Source: Gaiellasilicea sp963745775 (GTDB lineage: Bacteria > Actinomycetota > Thermoleophilia > Gaiellales > Gaiellaceae). From it: a DNA stretch of 64,000 nt. The stretch spans positions 248,001 through 312,000 of the forward strand of contig CAVUYY010000009.1 of assembly GCA_963745775.1 (NCBI GenBank), given 5' to 3'. Positions 53,940-64,000 of this stretch are shown one piece after another; position 1 is the stretch's first letter; each line of letters opens with the position of its first letter. The notes beneath the pieces were generated by a model. It worked only from the letters and a program-made list of their open reading frames with translations. It made no database searches and was not told the DNA's origin. The translations under genes were made by a program, and so were the position numbers.

Positions 53940-54492
53940 GCCGCTCGAGACGGAGGAGGCGGCGCTTGAAGCCGACCCCGGCGGCACCGTACGAGCCGAT
54001 CCCGTCGGAGGCGACGACGCGGTGGCACGGGACGAGCAGAAAGAACTTGTTGTGCGCGCAGAAGCTGCCGGCGGCACGACCCGCCCGCGGATAGCCGGCC
54101 CGGTCGGCCAGCTCGCCATACGAGACGACCTCGCCCCACGGGACTGCGCGAAGCTGGCTCGCGACCGCATGCTGAAACGGCGTGCACCACTCCAGGTCGA
54201 GCTCGACGTCCGCGAACGAGACGGGCTCGCCCGCGAAGAAGCTGTGGATCCTTCGCACGAGATCCGAAACGAAGCCGTCACCCTCGTGTGCTGATTTCCG
54301 GGATACGGTTCCAGAAGGGGGCCTCGTCGCCCCCCTATGGGGGTTTGAAGGCGAAGTTGGATGCGGATCTGCAGGCGGGTTCGAACGCTGCGGTGCCGGC
54401 GCCTCGTGCGCGAGCACGATCCGGCCGTCGCCGAGCCACAGCTCCCCCACGCCCCAGCCGTCGACCGCGTAGGCAATCCGCGTCACGCGCAT
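53926..54492 (-). CDS. ogt: Methylated-DNA-protein-cysteine methyltransferase (Ogt/MGMT) with an insert
   Basis: 188 aa from ATG 54492 (MRVTRIAYAVDGWGVGEL); a start at 54534 is possible. The catalytic cysteine sits in FLLVPCHRVVASDG with the helix-turn-helix TPFQHAVASQLRAVPWGEVVSYGELA. Repairs O6-alkylguanine by suicidal alkyl transfer. Between DGRIVLAHE and EGDGFVSDLV lies an unusual ~35-residue Pro/Ser/Arg-rich insert of lower GC flanked by AHE. Overlaps the whiA start by 14 bases. Confidence 0.9.
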   Translation of the reverse strand: MRVTRIAYAVDGWGVGELWLGDGRIVLAHEAPAPQRSNPPADPHPTSPSNPHRGATRPPSGTVSRKSAHEGDGFVSDLVRRIHSFFAGEPVSFADVELDLEWCTPFQHAVASQLRAVPWGEVVSYGELADRAGYPRAGRAAGSFCAHNKFFLLVPCHRVVASDGIGSYGAAGVGFKRRLLRLERHASL

Positions 54493-54546
54493 CGGCTCCG
54501 ACTCTACAAATCGCCGCTCGAATCGCCGCCCCATAGACTAGGAGCG

Positions 54547-56190
<1,644 letters not shown>

Positions 56191-56213
56191 CTTCAGGCGG
56201 CTAGCCTGACCTC

Positions 56214-57166
56214 GTGGGTGAGGTTCTCCACGCGATCCGGGTCTTCTTCGAGCAGCTCGCCTCGGTCGGCTGGGGCGCGCTCGGACTCGCCGTGCTCGCC
56301 CACGTGCTGAAGACGTTCTGCGTCAGCCGCGCCTGGTGGAACACGATCTGCGCCGCCTACCCGGAGCAGCCGCCGCGGTGGCATTCGATCTACGGCGCGT
56401 ACGTCGCCGGGGTCGGGGTCAACGCGGTCGTTCCGGCACGCGGCGGCGACGCCGTCCGGCTCTTCCTCGCCCATCGCGCGATTCCCGGCGCTGCGTACAC
56501 GACGCTCGTCTCGACGCTGCTCGTGATGACGATCTTCGACTCGACGATGGCAGTGCTCGTCTTCGCCTACGCGCTGACGCTCGGCGTCCTTCCGGGGCTC
56601 GACGTGCTCACGAATCTGCCCGGGTTCGAGTTCGGCTGGTTCCTCGCGCACGGCGCGTTCTCGCTCGTTCTGCTGCTGGTCCTGGCAATCATCGGGATCG
56701 TCGGCTTCTTCTGGCTGCGCGTGCGGATCGACGACTTCAAGCAGCGCGTCCGGGCGGGATTCGCCGTGCTCTCGGACCGTCGGCGCTATCTCCGCACGGT
56801 CGCGGCGTGGCAGGCCGGCGACTGGCTTCTCCGCCTCGTCGCGATCTGGTTCTTCCTGGGCGCGTTCGGGATCGAGCAGTCGCTCCAGAACGTGCTGCTC
56901 GTGCAGGTGACGCAGAGCCTGGCCACGCTCGTTCCGATCTCGCCGGGTGGAATCGGCACCGAGCAGGCGTTCATCGTCTACGTCTTCAGGGGAACCGTGG
57001 CGAGCAGCGCCCTCCTCGCCTTCTCGGTCGGGATGAAGCTGACGCTGACGACCGTGAACGCGATCGTCGGCTTCACCGCGCTCTTCCTGATCCTCGGCCA
57101 CGTGCGCTGGCGCGACGTGGCCGGGCAGAAGACCGCGCCGGAGGGCTGGGGAGCGCTACCGCCTGA
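56214..57166 (+). CDS. UPF0104 / LPG-synthase-TM flippase-like membrane protein
   Basis: About 317 aa from GTG 56214. Seven to eight membrane helices with the family motifs VAGVGVNAVVPARGGDAVRL and ATLVPISPGGIGTEQAFIVYV, as in the membrane domain of MprF and related flippase-like proteins. The start frame runs on without a stop far into uvrC antisense, so a frameshift near 57120-57160 is assumed and the stop at 57166 chosen; the C-terminus is therefore uncertain. Follows pruA by 23 bases. Confidence 0.8.
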
Positions 57167-57604
57167 AGAGGACGTAGCCCTCGCGGGCGACGCGAAAGCC
57201 CACCCGCGGGCTCGTCCGATACCGGCAGGTGATCCCGTTCGTCGCAGAGGCTGCAGCGAATCGGGCCGATCTCGAGCGAGCGGCCGTACGCGAGCCGGCC
57301 GCAGGCTCCCGGGAAAGCAGAGCGGGCCGACGTCGCCGCGGCAGGAGCCGACCGTCGTCCGCCGCTTCGAGAGCCCGACCTCGGTGGGAAACCAGTCGAC
57401 ATCGCACCAGGAGGGCCGTGGCGGCGTCCTTCGGCCAGGTGGTCCGCTGCACGTAGCAGCTGACCGAGGCCGGCGGGCTCGTGCTGCCGAGGCAGTCGAT
57501 GTTGCCGGAGGGGCTCGTGAAGTGGACGAGGCGGGCGCTGCGCCGGAGCGGCGCAGATGCCCGCTGCGACCGCGAGCGAGCACGAGCAGGCGAAGCGGCT
57601 TCAC
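57156..57604 (-). CDS. Small secreted Cys-rich actinobacterial protein (frameshifted)
   Basis: About 150 aa when joined. GTG 57604 starts a signal peptide (VKPLRLLVLARG), then VHFTSPSGNIDC, VRCDVDWFPTEVGL, LCFPGACGRLAYGRSLEIGPIRC, NGITCRYRTSPRVGFRVARE and a YVLFRR end. These blocks, spread over three frames, match a widespread actinobacterial secreted family with paired cysteines (SPSGNIGC...GITC...GHGF...Y.LF). Function unknown. Ends tail to tail with the UPF0104 gene; 20 bases upstream of it lies the uvrC stop. Confidence 0.65.
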
Positions 57605-57624
57605 GCGCGCACTATCGCAACCGG

Positions 57625-59478
57625 CTAGGACGGTCGGCCGGAGCGGTGAAGCTGCGCGTAGATCGAGCGCGCGGTCTTCGCCGGCACGCCGGGAACACCC
57701 TCCAGCTCCTCCTGGCTCGCAGCCACGACGTTCTCGGTCGAGCCGAAGTGGCGTAGCAGCGCGCGCCGTCGCGCGGGGCCGACGCCCTCGAGCGTGTCGA
57801 AGAGGGACTCGCGAGCCTTCGCCGCCCGCCGCTGCCGGTGGAACCCGAGCGCGAAGCGGTGGGCCTCGTCGCGGATCCGCTGCAGGAGCTGCAGGCCGGG
57901 CCCATGCGGATCGAGCAGGATCGGATCCGCGCTCCCCGGCACGAACACCTCCTCGATTCGCTTCGCGAGCGCGATCACAGCGACGCGCGGCAGGTCGTAG
58001 CCCTGCATCGCGGCGAGCGCCGCCGAGAGCTGACCCTTGCCGCCGTCGATCACGACGAGGTTCGGAGCCGTCGCGAAGCCCTCGTCGTACTCGTCGTCGG
58101 TCATGTGCCCGAGGCGGGCGAAGCGGCGCGAGATCACCTCGGCCATCGCCGCGAAGTCGTCCTGTCCCTCGAGCCCGCGGACGGCGAACTTGCGGTAGTG
58201 CGCCTTCTTGGCGACGGCATCCTGGAAGACGACCATCGAGCCGACGATCTGCTGCCCCTGGATGTTCGAGATGTCGTAGCACTCGATCCGGAGCGGCAGA
58301 CTCTCCAGGTTCAGGGTCTCGCGAAGCTCCTCCAGTGACTCGACGCGTCGCAGCCGCTTCTGTTCCGCCTGGAGCGCCTCCGAATCGAGCGCGAGCCGTG
58401 CGTTCTGGCCGGCGAGCTCCGCGAGGCGTGCCTTCTCGCCTCGCTCGGGCACCCGCACCTCGACCCGCGACCCTCGGCGCTCGCCGAGCCACTGCTGCAG
58501 CGCGTCGACGTCGCCGGTCTCGCGCGGCACCACGAGCTGCGGCGGGATCGAAGGCGCGTTGCCGTAGTACTCGGTGCAGAAGGCCTCGAGGATCGTCGTC
58601 ACGTCCTGCCCCTCCACGTTCTCGAGGTGGAAGCCGTGCCGGTCGATCATCTTGCCGCCGCGCAGCGGGAAGACCTGGACGGCGGCGCGCGCGCCCTCGG
58701 CGGCGATCCCGATCACGTCGATCGAGCCGGTCTCGCGCCGGTCCGCGCCCTGCCGCTCGGCGAGGTTCTGGATCGCGAAGAGCCGGTTCCGGTAGCGGGC
58801 GGCGTCCTCGAAGCGCTCGTCCACCGCCGCCTCGCGCATCCGCTCCTCGAGGGCCCGCACGATCGGCTTCGTGTCGCCCGAGAGGAACTCGATCACCTCG
58901 TCGATCAGCTCGCCGTAGAGCTCCTTCGAGATGTAGCCGACGCAGGGCGCGTGGCAGCGCTCGATGTGGAAGTCGAGGCACGGGATCCCGGAGTGTCGCC
59001 CCGGCTTTGGCCCTTCGCAGGGGCGAAACTGGAAGACGCGGTTGAGCACGTCGAGCGTCTCGCGCACCTTTTTCGCGTTGGCGTACGGGCCGAAGTAGAC
59101 GACGCCCCGCCGGTGCCGCTCGCGCGTGAACATGACGCGCGGGAACTCGTCCTCGACGGTGACCGCGATGTACGGGAACGACTTGTCGTCGCGGAGGCGG
59201 ACGTTGTACGGCGGCCGGTGCCGCTTGACGAGGTTCTGCTCCAGGTGGAGCGCCTCGACCTCGGTGCCGGTGACGATCACCTCGAGGTCGTCGATTCGGG
59301 AGACGAGTCCCGGGATCGACTGCCGGGTGTCGCCGCGGCCGGCCTGGAAGTACGAGCGGACGCGGGGGCGCAGCGACTTCGCCTTGCCGACGTAGAGCAC
59401 GCCGCCCTTGGCGTCGCGGAAGAGGTAGACGCCCGGCTTCGCGGGCAGGCCTTTCAGCTTCTCGCGGACGTCGGGCAT
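57625..59478 (-). CDS. uvrC: Excinuclease ABC subunit C (UvrC)
   Basis: 617 aa, normal length and intact. GIY-YIG nuclease domain (PGVYLFRDAKGGVLYVGKAK), a Cys cluster (IPCLDFHIERCHAPC), a UVR domain (MREAAVDERFEDAARYRNRL) for UvrB binding, an RNase H-like nuclease (IECYDISNIQGQQIVGSMVV, VVIDGGKGQLSAAL) and a C-terminal HhH pair (LEGVGPARRRALLRHFG). Makes both incisions in nucleotide excision repair. No SOS box is visible in its 70-bp upstream region. Confidence 0.96.
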   Translation of the reverse strand: MPDVREKLKGLPAKPGVYLFRDAKGGVLYVGKAKSLRPRVRSYFQAGRGDTRQSIPGLVSRIDDLEVIVTGTEVEALHLEQNLVKRHRPPYNVRLRDDKSFPYIAVTVEDEFPRVMFTRERHRRGVVYFGPYANAKKVRETLDVLNRVFQFRPCEGPKPGRHSGIPCLDFHIERCHAPCVGYISKELYGELIDEVIEFLSGDTKPIVRALEERMREAAVDERFEDAARYRNRLFAIQNLAERQGADRRETGSIDVIGIAAEGARAAVQVFPLRGGKMIDRHGFHLENVEGQDVTTILEAFCTEYYGNAPSIPPQLVVPRETGDVDALQQWLGERRGSRVEVRVPERGEKARLAELAGQNARLALDSEALQAEQKRLRRVESLEELRETLNLESLPLRIECYDISNIQGQQIVGSMVVFQDAVAKKAHYRKFAVRGLEGQDDFAAMAEVISRRFARLGHMTDDEYDEGFATAPNLVVIDGGKGQLSAALAAMQGYDLPRVAVIALAKRIEEVFVPGSADPILLDPHGPGLQLLQRIRDEAHRFALGFHRQRRAAKARESLFDTLEGVGPARRRALLRHFGSTENVVAASQEELEGVPGVPAKTARSIYAQLHRSGRPS

Positions 59479-59548
59479 TCGGCGATCAAGAGTAGATGCC
59501 GCCGTGCGGCTTACTCCTCCATCACAGGGCGACGCTACCGTGTCGCGG

Positions 59549-60972
59549 ATGAGACGGGGGTTTCTCGCACTTCTGGCGGCGTTCGTGCTCGCGCCGGCCG
59601 CGCACGCCGGGGGCCCGACGCTGACGCTCGGGGCCGCCGAGGACGTCGTTCGCAGCTCGAGCCTCGTCGAGGCGAAGGCGCAGATGACGCTGCTCCAGCT
59701 CGCCGGCTTCCGGGCCGTGCGGGTGACCTCGATCTGGAAGCCGGGCGAGCTGGCGCCGAGCGCGTCCGAGCGCCGGATCCTGGAAAACGTGGCGGCGGCG
59801 GCCGAGCTCGCCAACGTCCGTGTCTACGTCTCGGTCTTCCACGCGGGCTCGCGGACGACGCCGCTCACGCCCGAGGATCGGACGCAGTTCGCCGCGTTCG
59901 CAGCCGATCTCGCCCGCACGTATCCGAGCTTCCGCGACGTGATCGTCGGCAACGAGCCGAACCTGAACCGCTTCTGGCTGCCGCAGTTCGCCGCCGACGG
60001 CTCCGGAGCGTCCGCGCCCGCCTACCTGACGTTGCTCGCCGAGACCTACGACGCGCTGAAGGCGGTGTCGCCGGGCGTGCGCGTGATCGGCGGTGCGCTG
60101 GCGCCGCGCGGAGTCGACCGGCCGGGCACCGGCCGCGACACGATCTCGCCGACGCGGTTCATCCGCGAGCTCGGCGCCGCGTATCGCGGCGAGTGGGAGA
60201 ACGGCGCCCGTGATGGACGTCTTCGCCTTCCATCCCTACGCCGACAACTCGAGTCGCTCGCCCGACCTGCCGCCCGTCCGATCCGGATCACCTCGGGCTC
60301 GTCGACTATCCGAAGCTCGTCGCGCTGCTCGCGGAGGCGTTCGACGGCACAGCGCAGGCCGGCTCGTCGCTCCCGATCCTCTACGACGAGTTCGGTGTCG
60401 AGGCGGTGATCCCGGCCGCGAAGGCGTCGCTCTACTCGGGCGCCGAGCCTGCGACGACGAGGCCCGTCACCGAGGCGATCCAGGCGGCGTACTACCGGCG
60501 TGCGCTCGAGCTCGCGTTCTGCCAGCCGAACGTGACCGGGATGCTGCTCTTCCACTCGCACGACGAGACCGATCTGGCGGCGTGGCAGTCCGGCCTCTAC
60601 TACGCCGACGGCAGCCCGAAGACGAGTCTGCCGGCGGTGCGGGATGCCCTCGCGGCGACGCGCGGCGGCTCGATCGGCCGGTGCGACGGACTCTCGCTGA
60701 CGATCAAGCCGAGAACGGCCTTCTCGGCGCGAACGCTGGGGATCTCGTTGCGCTGCGACCTCGACTGCGTCTACCGCGCTCGGCTCGTGAAGCTGCCTGC
60801 CGGCACGACCACGGCTGCGACGAGCGGTCGGGCGAAGGCCGAGGCGCGCGTCGCGATCTCGCTCCGCCGAAAGGTTCGGCCCGGTCTCTACCGGCTGGCG
60901 GTCACGGTCACGCACCCCGTCAACCGGGGTGAGCCGGTGCTGCGCGAGAGCGCGTCGTTCCGCGTTCGTTGA
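59549..60972 (+). CDS. Secreted clan GH-A glycoside-hydrolase-like protein, paralogue 2 (frameshifted)
   Basis: About 474 aa when joined. Signal peptide RRGFLALLAAFVLAPAAHAG; barrel with DVIVGNEPNLNRFWLPQFA (acid/base Glu), GGALAPRGVDRPGTGRDTISP, VFAFHPYADN, ILYDEFGVEAVIP (candidate nucleophile) and MLLFHSHDETDLAAWQSGLY; C-terminal beta domain ending ASFRVR. Frames change near 60215 and 60290. The stop overlaps the next paralogue as TGATG. Close kin of the 60972 gene and more distant from the one at 9276. Confidence 0.82.
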
Positions 60973-62132
60973 TGCGGCTCGGGCTGGCGGCGCTCCTCCT
61001 CGCGCTCGTCCTCGCCGGCTGCAGCGGCGACGACGAGGCCGGCACGAACCCGGCCGGAACAGAGACGGTCGCAGACACGGTTACAAAGACGGACGCAGAG
61101 ACAGGTGCGCCTGACGCGTTCGTCGTGGGCGCCGTCGACGACGCTGCGCGACACCCTGGGCCTGTGCTCGGCCAGCTCGCCGACGTGGGCTTCGACGCCC
61201 TCGGGATCACGAGCTACTGGGAGCCCGGCCTCGCCGCGCCGAGCGCGGATGAGCTGGCAATCCTGCGCGACACGGCCGCGAGGGCCGGCGAGCGCGACCT
61301 CCGGATCTACCTCGCCGTCTTCCATCGCGGCTCCGCCACGACGCCGCTGACGGAGGACGAGCGAGCCGCCTTCTCGTCCTACGTCGCCGCGATCGTGCGG
61401 GACGTGCCGGCGATCCGCGACGTGATCGTCGGCAACGAGCCGAACCTCAACCGCTTCTGGCTCCCCCAGTTCGGCGAGGACGGCGAGAACCTCGCCGCCG
61501 CCTTCTATCTCGCCCTGCTCGCAGAGGTCTACGACGCCGCGAAGGCCGCCGCACCCGACACCCGAATCTGGGGCGGCGCGCTCGCGCCGCGCGGCGTCGA
61601 CAAGCCCAATACGGGCCGCGACACCCATTCACCGACGACCTTCATCCGCGACCTCGGCACCGCGCTCCGCGCGAGCGGCCGGACGCGACCGGTCCTCGAC
61701 GGCTTCGCCTTCCACCCGTATCCGGTCGCCTCGAACATCCCTCCCGACCGGCCGCACCCCGGCTCGCGCACGCTCGGGCTCGCCGACCACGAGCGCCTGC
61801 GAGGGCTCGTCCGCGACGCCTTCGGGCGCGACGTTCCGATCCTCTACAGCGAGTTCGGCGTCGAGACCGAGATCCCGACGGCGAAGCGCCCGCTCTACCA
61901 GGGCGAGGAGCCGGGCCGACCGGTCGACGAGCCGACGCAGGCCGAGTACTACCGCCGCGCGCTCGCGCTCGCCGCGTGCCAGGACGGCGTCGCCGGGATG
62001 CTCCTCTTCCACTCCCACGACGAGCCCTTCCTGACCGGCTTCCAGTCGGGCGTCTACTACGTCGACGGCACCCGCAAGCAGAGCTTCGAGCCGGTGCGCG
62101 AGGCGATCCTCGCCGCTCGCCGAGGCTGCTGA
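60972..62132 (+). CDS. Lipoprotein clan GH-A glycoside-hydrolase-like protein, paralogue 3
   Basis: 386 aa, intact. Lipobox LLALVLAGCSG, then a Thr-rich linker and the same barrel: RDVIVGNEPNLNRFWLPQF, GGALAPRGVDKPNTGRDTHS, DGFAFHPYPV, ILYSEFGVETEIP and MLLFHSHDEPFLTGFQSGVY. Lacks the C-terminal beta domain of paralogue 2. Membrane-anchored partner of the secreted paralogue 2, translationally coupled to it. The substrate is unknown; the conserved NEP and E-F-G signatures place it in clan GH-A by inference. Confidence 0.85.
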   Translation: MRLGLAALLLALVLAGCSGDDEAGTNPAGTETVADTVTKTDAETGAPDAFVVGAVDDAARHPGPVLGQLADVGFDALGITSYWEPGLAAPSADELAILRDTAARAGERDLRIYLAVFHRGSATTPLTEDERAAFSSYVAAIVRDVPAIRDVIVGNEPNLNRFWLPQFGEDGENLAAAFYLALLAEVYDAAKAAAPDTRIWGGALAPRGVDKPNTGRDTHSPTTFIRDLGTALRASGRTRPVLDGFAFHPYPVASNIPPDRPHPGSRTLGLADHERLRGLVRDAFGRDVPILYSEFGVETEIPTAKRPLYQGEEPGRPVDEPTQAEYYRRALALAACQDGVAGMLLFHSHDEPFLTGFQSGVYYVDGTRKQSFEPVREAILAARRGC

Positions 62133-62594
62133 CTATCCCTTCGCGGGGCAGCGACCGGCGAGGTATGACGCGTAGTCGACCGGGCCGATCACCCAGGCCC
62201 AGCGCCCCTCCGTCTCGAAGACGTGGGCGGTCAGGGAGAATCGCTCCGGCTCCGCCGAGTCCGGGACGTCGAGCGTGACTCCGACCGTGACGGCCGTGCT
62301 CGGCTCCTGCTCGAACACACCCGGGATCGTCGCCGGCTCGGGCTTCACCTCGAGCACGTTCACCTCTTGGACGGTGCCGCCGAAGGTGTCGCCGCGCTCG
62401 CAGCGGACATAGAGCGCCCGCGGCACGGCATCCTTGTGCGCGGGGTGCAGCTCCTCCCACACGCCTGCGAGCTCGCCGGCGCCGAGTCGCTCGATCAGCG
62501 AGGTGACGAACGCCTCCGGGGTCTGCGTCGGCTCGTCGTCGCCGCCGCAGCCGGCGAGCGCCAGCAGCGCGACGAGAAGCACGAGGATCCGCAC
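62133..62594 (-). CDS. Hypothetical lipoprotein
   Basis: 153 aa. Lipobox LVALLALAGCGGDDEP, followed by a helical segment (FVTSLIERLGAGELAGVWEELHPAHKDAVP) and a beta-rich half, resembling NTF2-like lipoproteins of actinobacteria. Abuts the GH paralogue 3 stop tail to tail with no gap. Function unknown. Confidence 0.75.
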   Translation of the reverse strand: MRILVLLVALLALAGCGGDDEPTQTPEAFVTSLIERLGAGELAGVWEELHPAHKDAVPRALYVRCERGDTFGGTVQEVNVLEVKPEPATIPGVFEQEPSTAVTVGVTLDVPDSAEPERFSLTAHVFETEGRWAWVIGPVDYASYLAGRCPAKG

Positions 62595-62636
62595 CCGTAG
62601 AGCCTAACCAGCAACGAGCCGCGTACCATTCGACCG

Positions 62637-63344
62637 ATGAGCGGCGAGCAACAGAGCGGCCAGTACGTCGCCTACAGCTTCTACAAAGTCGACCCGGCCT
62701 GGCGGCGGTTGCCCGTGGAGGAGCGCGCGGCGGGCAAGGATGCCTTCGCGGAGGTCGTCGAGTCGTGGGCCGAGCGGCTCGAGGTTCGCGCCTACTCGAC
62801 GGCGGGCGTCAGGCCCGACTGCGACTTCTTCCTCTGGAAGATCACCGAGCGCTACCTCGATCTGGGCGAGCTCGGCGCGGCGCTCAACGCGACTCCGCTC
62901 GCGGGCTGGCTCGAGACGCCGTACTCCTACCTCGCGACGACGAAGGCGTCGCAGTACAGCCAGGCGCGCCGCGCCCGCAAGGTCGTCCCGCGCGGCCATC
63001 CCTATCTCGTCGTCTACCCGTTCGTGAAGACGCGCCCGTGGTACGCGCTGCCGCTCGACGACCGTCAGCGGGCGATGAACGAGCACATCGAGATCGGCGC
63101 CCGCTACGCCACGATCCAGAACCACACGACGTACTCGTTCGGGATCGACGACCAGGAGTTCATGACCGCGTTCGAGTGCGAGGAGCCGTCCGACTTCATG
63201 CACCTGATGCTGACGCTCCGCGAAAGCGAGGCCTCGCGCTACACCGAGCGCGACACCCCGATCTTCGTCGGCCAGGCGATGGAGATCCGCGCCGCGCTCG
63301 ACGCGCTCGACGGCGCGGCAAGCCGCGTCGAGGCCCAGCTCTAG
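62637..63344 (+). CDS. hemQ: Coproheme decarboxylase HemQ / chlorite-dismutase family
   Basis: 235 aa. Chlorite-dismutase fold of the actinobacterial HemQ type: YVAYSFYKVDPAWRRLP, VVYPFVKTRPWYALPLDDRQ (catalytic Tyr), the proximal heme His in YATIQNHTTYSFGIDDQEF, and FECEEPSDFMHLMLTLRESE. Converts coproheme III to heme b. No other heme genes are adjacent. The distal Arg of true chlorite dismutases is not evident, favouring HemQ. Intact. Confidence 0.92.
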   Translation: MSGEQQSGQYVAYSFYKVDPAWRRLPVEERAAGKDAFAEVVESWAERLEVRAYSTAGVRPDCDFFLWKITERYLDLGELGAALNATPLAGWLETPYSYLATTKASQYSQARRARKVVPRGHPYLVVYPFVKTRPWYALPLDDRQRAMNEHIEIGARYATIQNHTTYSFGIDDQEFMTAFECEEPSDFMHLMLTLRESEASRYTERDTPIFVGQAMEIRAALDALDGAASRVEAQL

Positions 63345-63724
63345 CTGTACGTGTGCTCGTTGCGCCAGACGCGGTAGATCGCGTACGCGCAGGCGCCGAA
63401 GACGAGGATGAACGCGAGCGCATCCGGCCCGGACGCGCCGAGTCCGATCGCGGCGCCGACGTCGACCACGGCCAGGACGATCGCGCCGTAGAAGACGCGG
63501 CGACTCAGGTCGGACCACGCCTCGATGTCGCTGCGCCGCTCGCGCCAGAGGAGGAAGAGGAAGAAGGCGATCGCGAGGAAGAAGGCGATCCGGAGCAGCC
63601 CGCCGACGGTGTCGAGCACCTCGTCGAGCGAGAGCACGACGACGACCGCGGCGATGAGCGCGATGATGCCCAATCCGCGCACGAGCGGGTTCAGCTCCGC
63701 GAAGAATCGTTTCAGGCTTTCCAT
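63341..63724 (-). CDS. Membrane protein of unknown function
   Basis: 127 aa, four predicted helices (GLGIIALIAAVVVVLSL, IAFFLAIAFFLFLLW, GAIVLAVVDVGAAIGLG, ALAFILVFGACAYAIYRVW) with a cytoplasmic RERRSDIEAWSDLSRR loop. Overlaps the hemQ stop by 4 bases on the other strand. No known family. Confidence 0.7.
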   Translation of the reverse strand: MESLKRFFAELNPLVRGLGIIALIAAVVVVLSLDEVLDTVGGLLRIAFFLAIAFFLFLLWRERRSDIEAWSDLSRRVFYGAIVLAVVDVGAAIGLGASGPDALAFILVFGACAYAIYRVWRNEHTYS

Positions 63725-63737
63725 CAGCTTGTGGCCA

Positions 63738-64000
63738 TCAGCCGGTCATGAATGCTCGCACGGCGAGGGCCGCGGCGAGCGCAGCGGTGCCGGAGAACCA
63801 GGCCAGGCGCTTCGGCCCCGCCGCCGGCGCGTAGAACCACGGGACGAGGATCGCGCCGAGGGAGAGCGAGCCGTAGGCGTAGTGGAGGCTGTCCGCCGAC
63901 TCGCGGTCGTCGGAGAGCAGGAGCAGGCCGAGCCCCACCTGCGCCACGAGCAGCGTCTGCGCGAGCGCGAGCACGTTCGTCAGGATCGCCCCCGCCCCGC
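63738..64000 (-). CDS. Membrane protein, N-terminus off the window
   Basis: The visible 87 codons encode at least three helices (NVLALAQTLLVAQVGLGLLLL, YAYGSLSLGAILVPWFY, FSGTAALAAALAVRAFM). The frame is open through the window edge (ILTN precedes the GTG at 63974), so the gene probably begins to the right. Followed after 13 bases by the membrane-protein gene at 63341. Unknown function. Confidence 0.6.
   Translation of the reverse strand, partial: GAGAILTNVLALAQTLLVAQVGLGLLLLSDDRESADSLHYAYGSLSLGAILVPWFYAPAAGPKRLAWFSGTAALAAALAVRAFMTG

Noticed and set aside
56214..59045. Continuation of the flippase-like frame to 943 residues
   Set aside because: After ~317 residues it is antisense to the secreted protein and uvrC and becomes Arg/Pro/Ser-rich; uvrC is clearly the real gene.

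Overview
The window is 64 kb of high-GC DNA with short intergenic gaps, many GTG/TTG starts, SOS boxes of the Bacillus/Actinobacteria type, a WhiA homologue and an actinobacterial-style PyrR leader. This gene content fits an actinobacterium, most likely of the class Thermoleophilia (Gaiellales/Solirubrobacterales type). The class is my inference from family composition; no marker gene in the window proves it.

Layout. 1-5.9 kb: pyrimidine operon pyrR-pyrB-pyrC-carA-carB (minus strand, every junction overlapping, carB running off the left edge), preceded by a PyrR-binding loop. 6-9.3 kb: a GT-C type membrane glycosyltransferase, RNase Z, and a tiny LysM membrane protein under two SOS boxes (YneA/ChiZ-like division inhibitor). 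9.3-15.1 kb: a secreted glycoside-hydrolase-like protein, the D-glutamate pair dgcN-dgcA, and two secreted M43 metalloproteases. 15.1-19.6 kb: tRNA-Arg(CCG), an MFS transporter fused to a cyclic-nucleotide-binding domain, a second MFS transporter and CorA. 19.8-28.6 kb: an accessory stretch with a broken GAF-GAF histidine kinase, many small proteins (several with zinc-ribbon cysteines), a minimal ATP-dependent DNA ligase, a CHRD protein, and two copies of a ~110-base structured element bounded by GGGCGCGCCC. 28.6-32.7 kb: HerA-like ATPase, thermonuclease lipoprotein, patatin.

32.9-36.4 kb: a tRNA-Gly(CCC) gene followed 3.4 kb later by an exact 45-bp copy of its 3' part. Between the two lies a SsuABC/TauABC-like ABC transporter operon and tRNA-Ser-like debris, which looks like an integrated element that has lost its integrase. 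36.5-46.9 kb: cold-shock-like protein, FAD oxidase, S33 peptidase, VOC protein, class I aldolase, GlpX, ArgS, M48 peptidase, phosphoesterase, ECF sigma factor. 46.9-51.2 kb: the lower glycolytic operon gap-pgk-tpiA-gpmI. 51.2-59.5 kb: M32 carboxypeptidase, whiA, ogt, pruA, a UPF0104-type flippase-like protein, uvrC. 59.5-64 kb: two coupled paralogues of the secreted glycoside hydrolase, a lipoprotein, HemQ and two small membrane proteins.

Central carbon metabolism dominates: aldolase and FBPase II (glpX) together with gap, pgk, tpiA and gpmI give most of glycolysis/gluconeogenesis, and PruA and DgcNA feed amino acids into glutamate. A caution for any user: about 20 genes, including essential ones such as gap, pgk, tpiA and argS, are broken by single-base frameshifts, while others nearby are perfectly intact. 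This is best read as indel error in the assembly, so most 'broken' genes here are probably intact in the organism.
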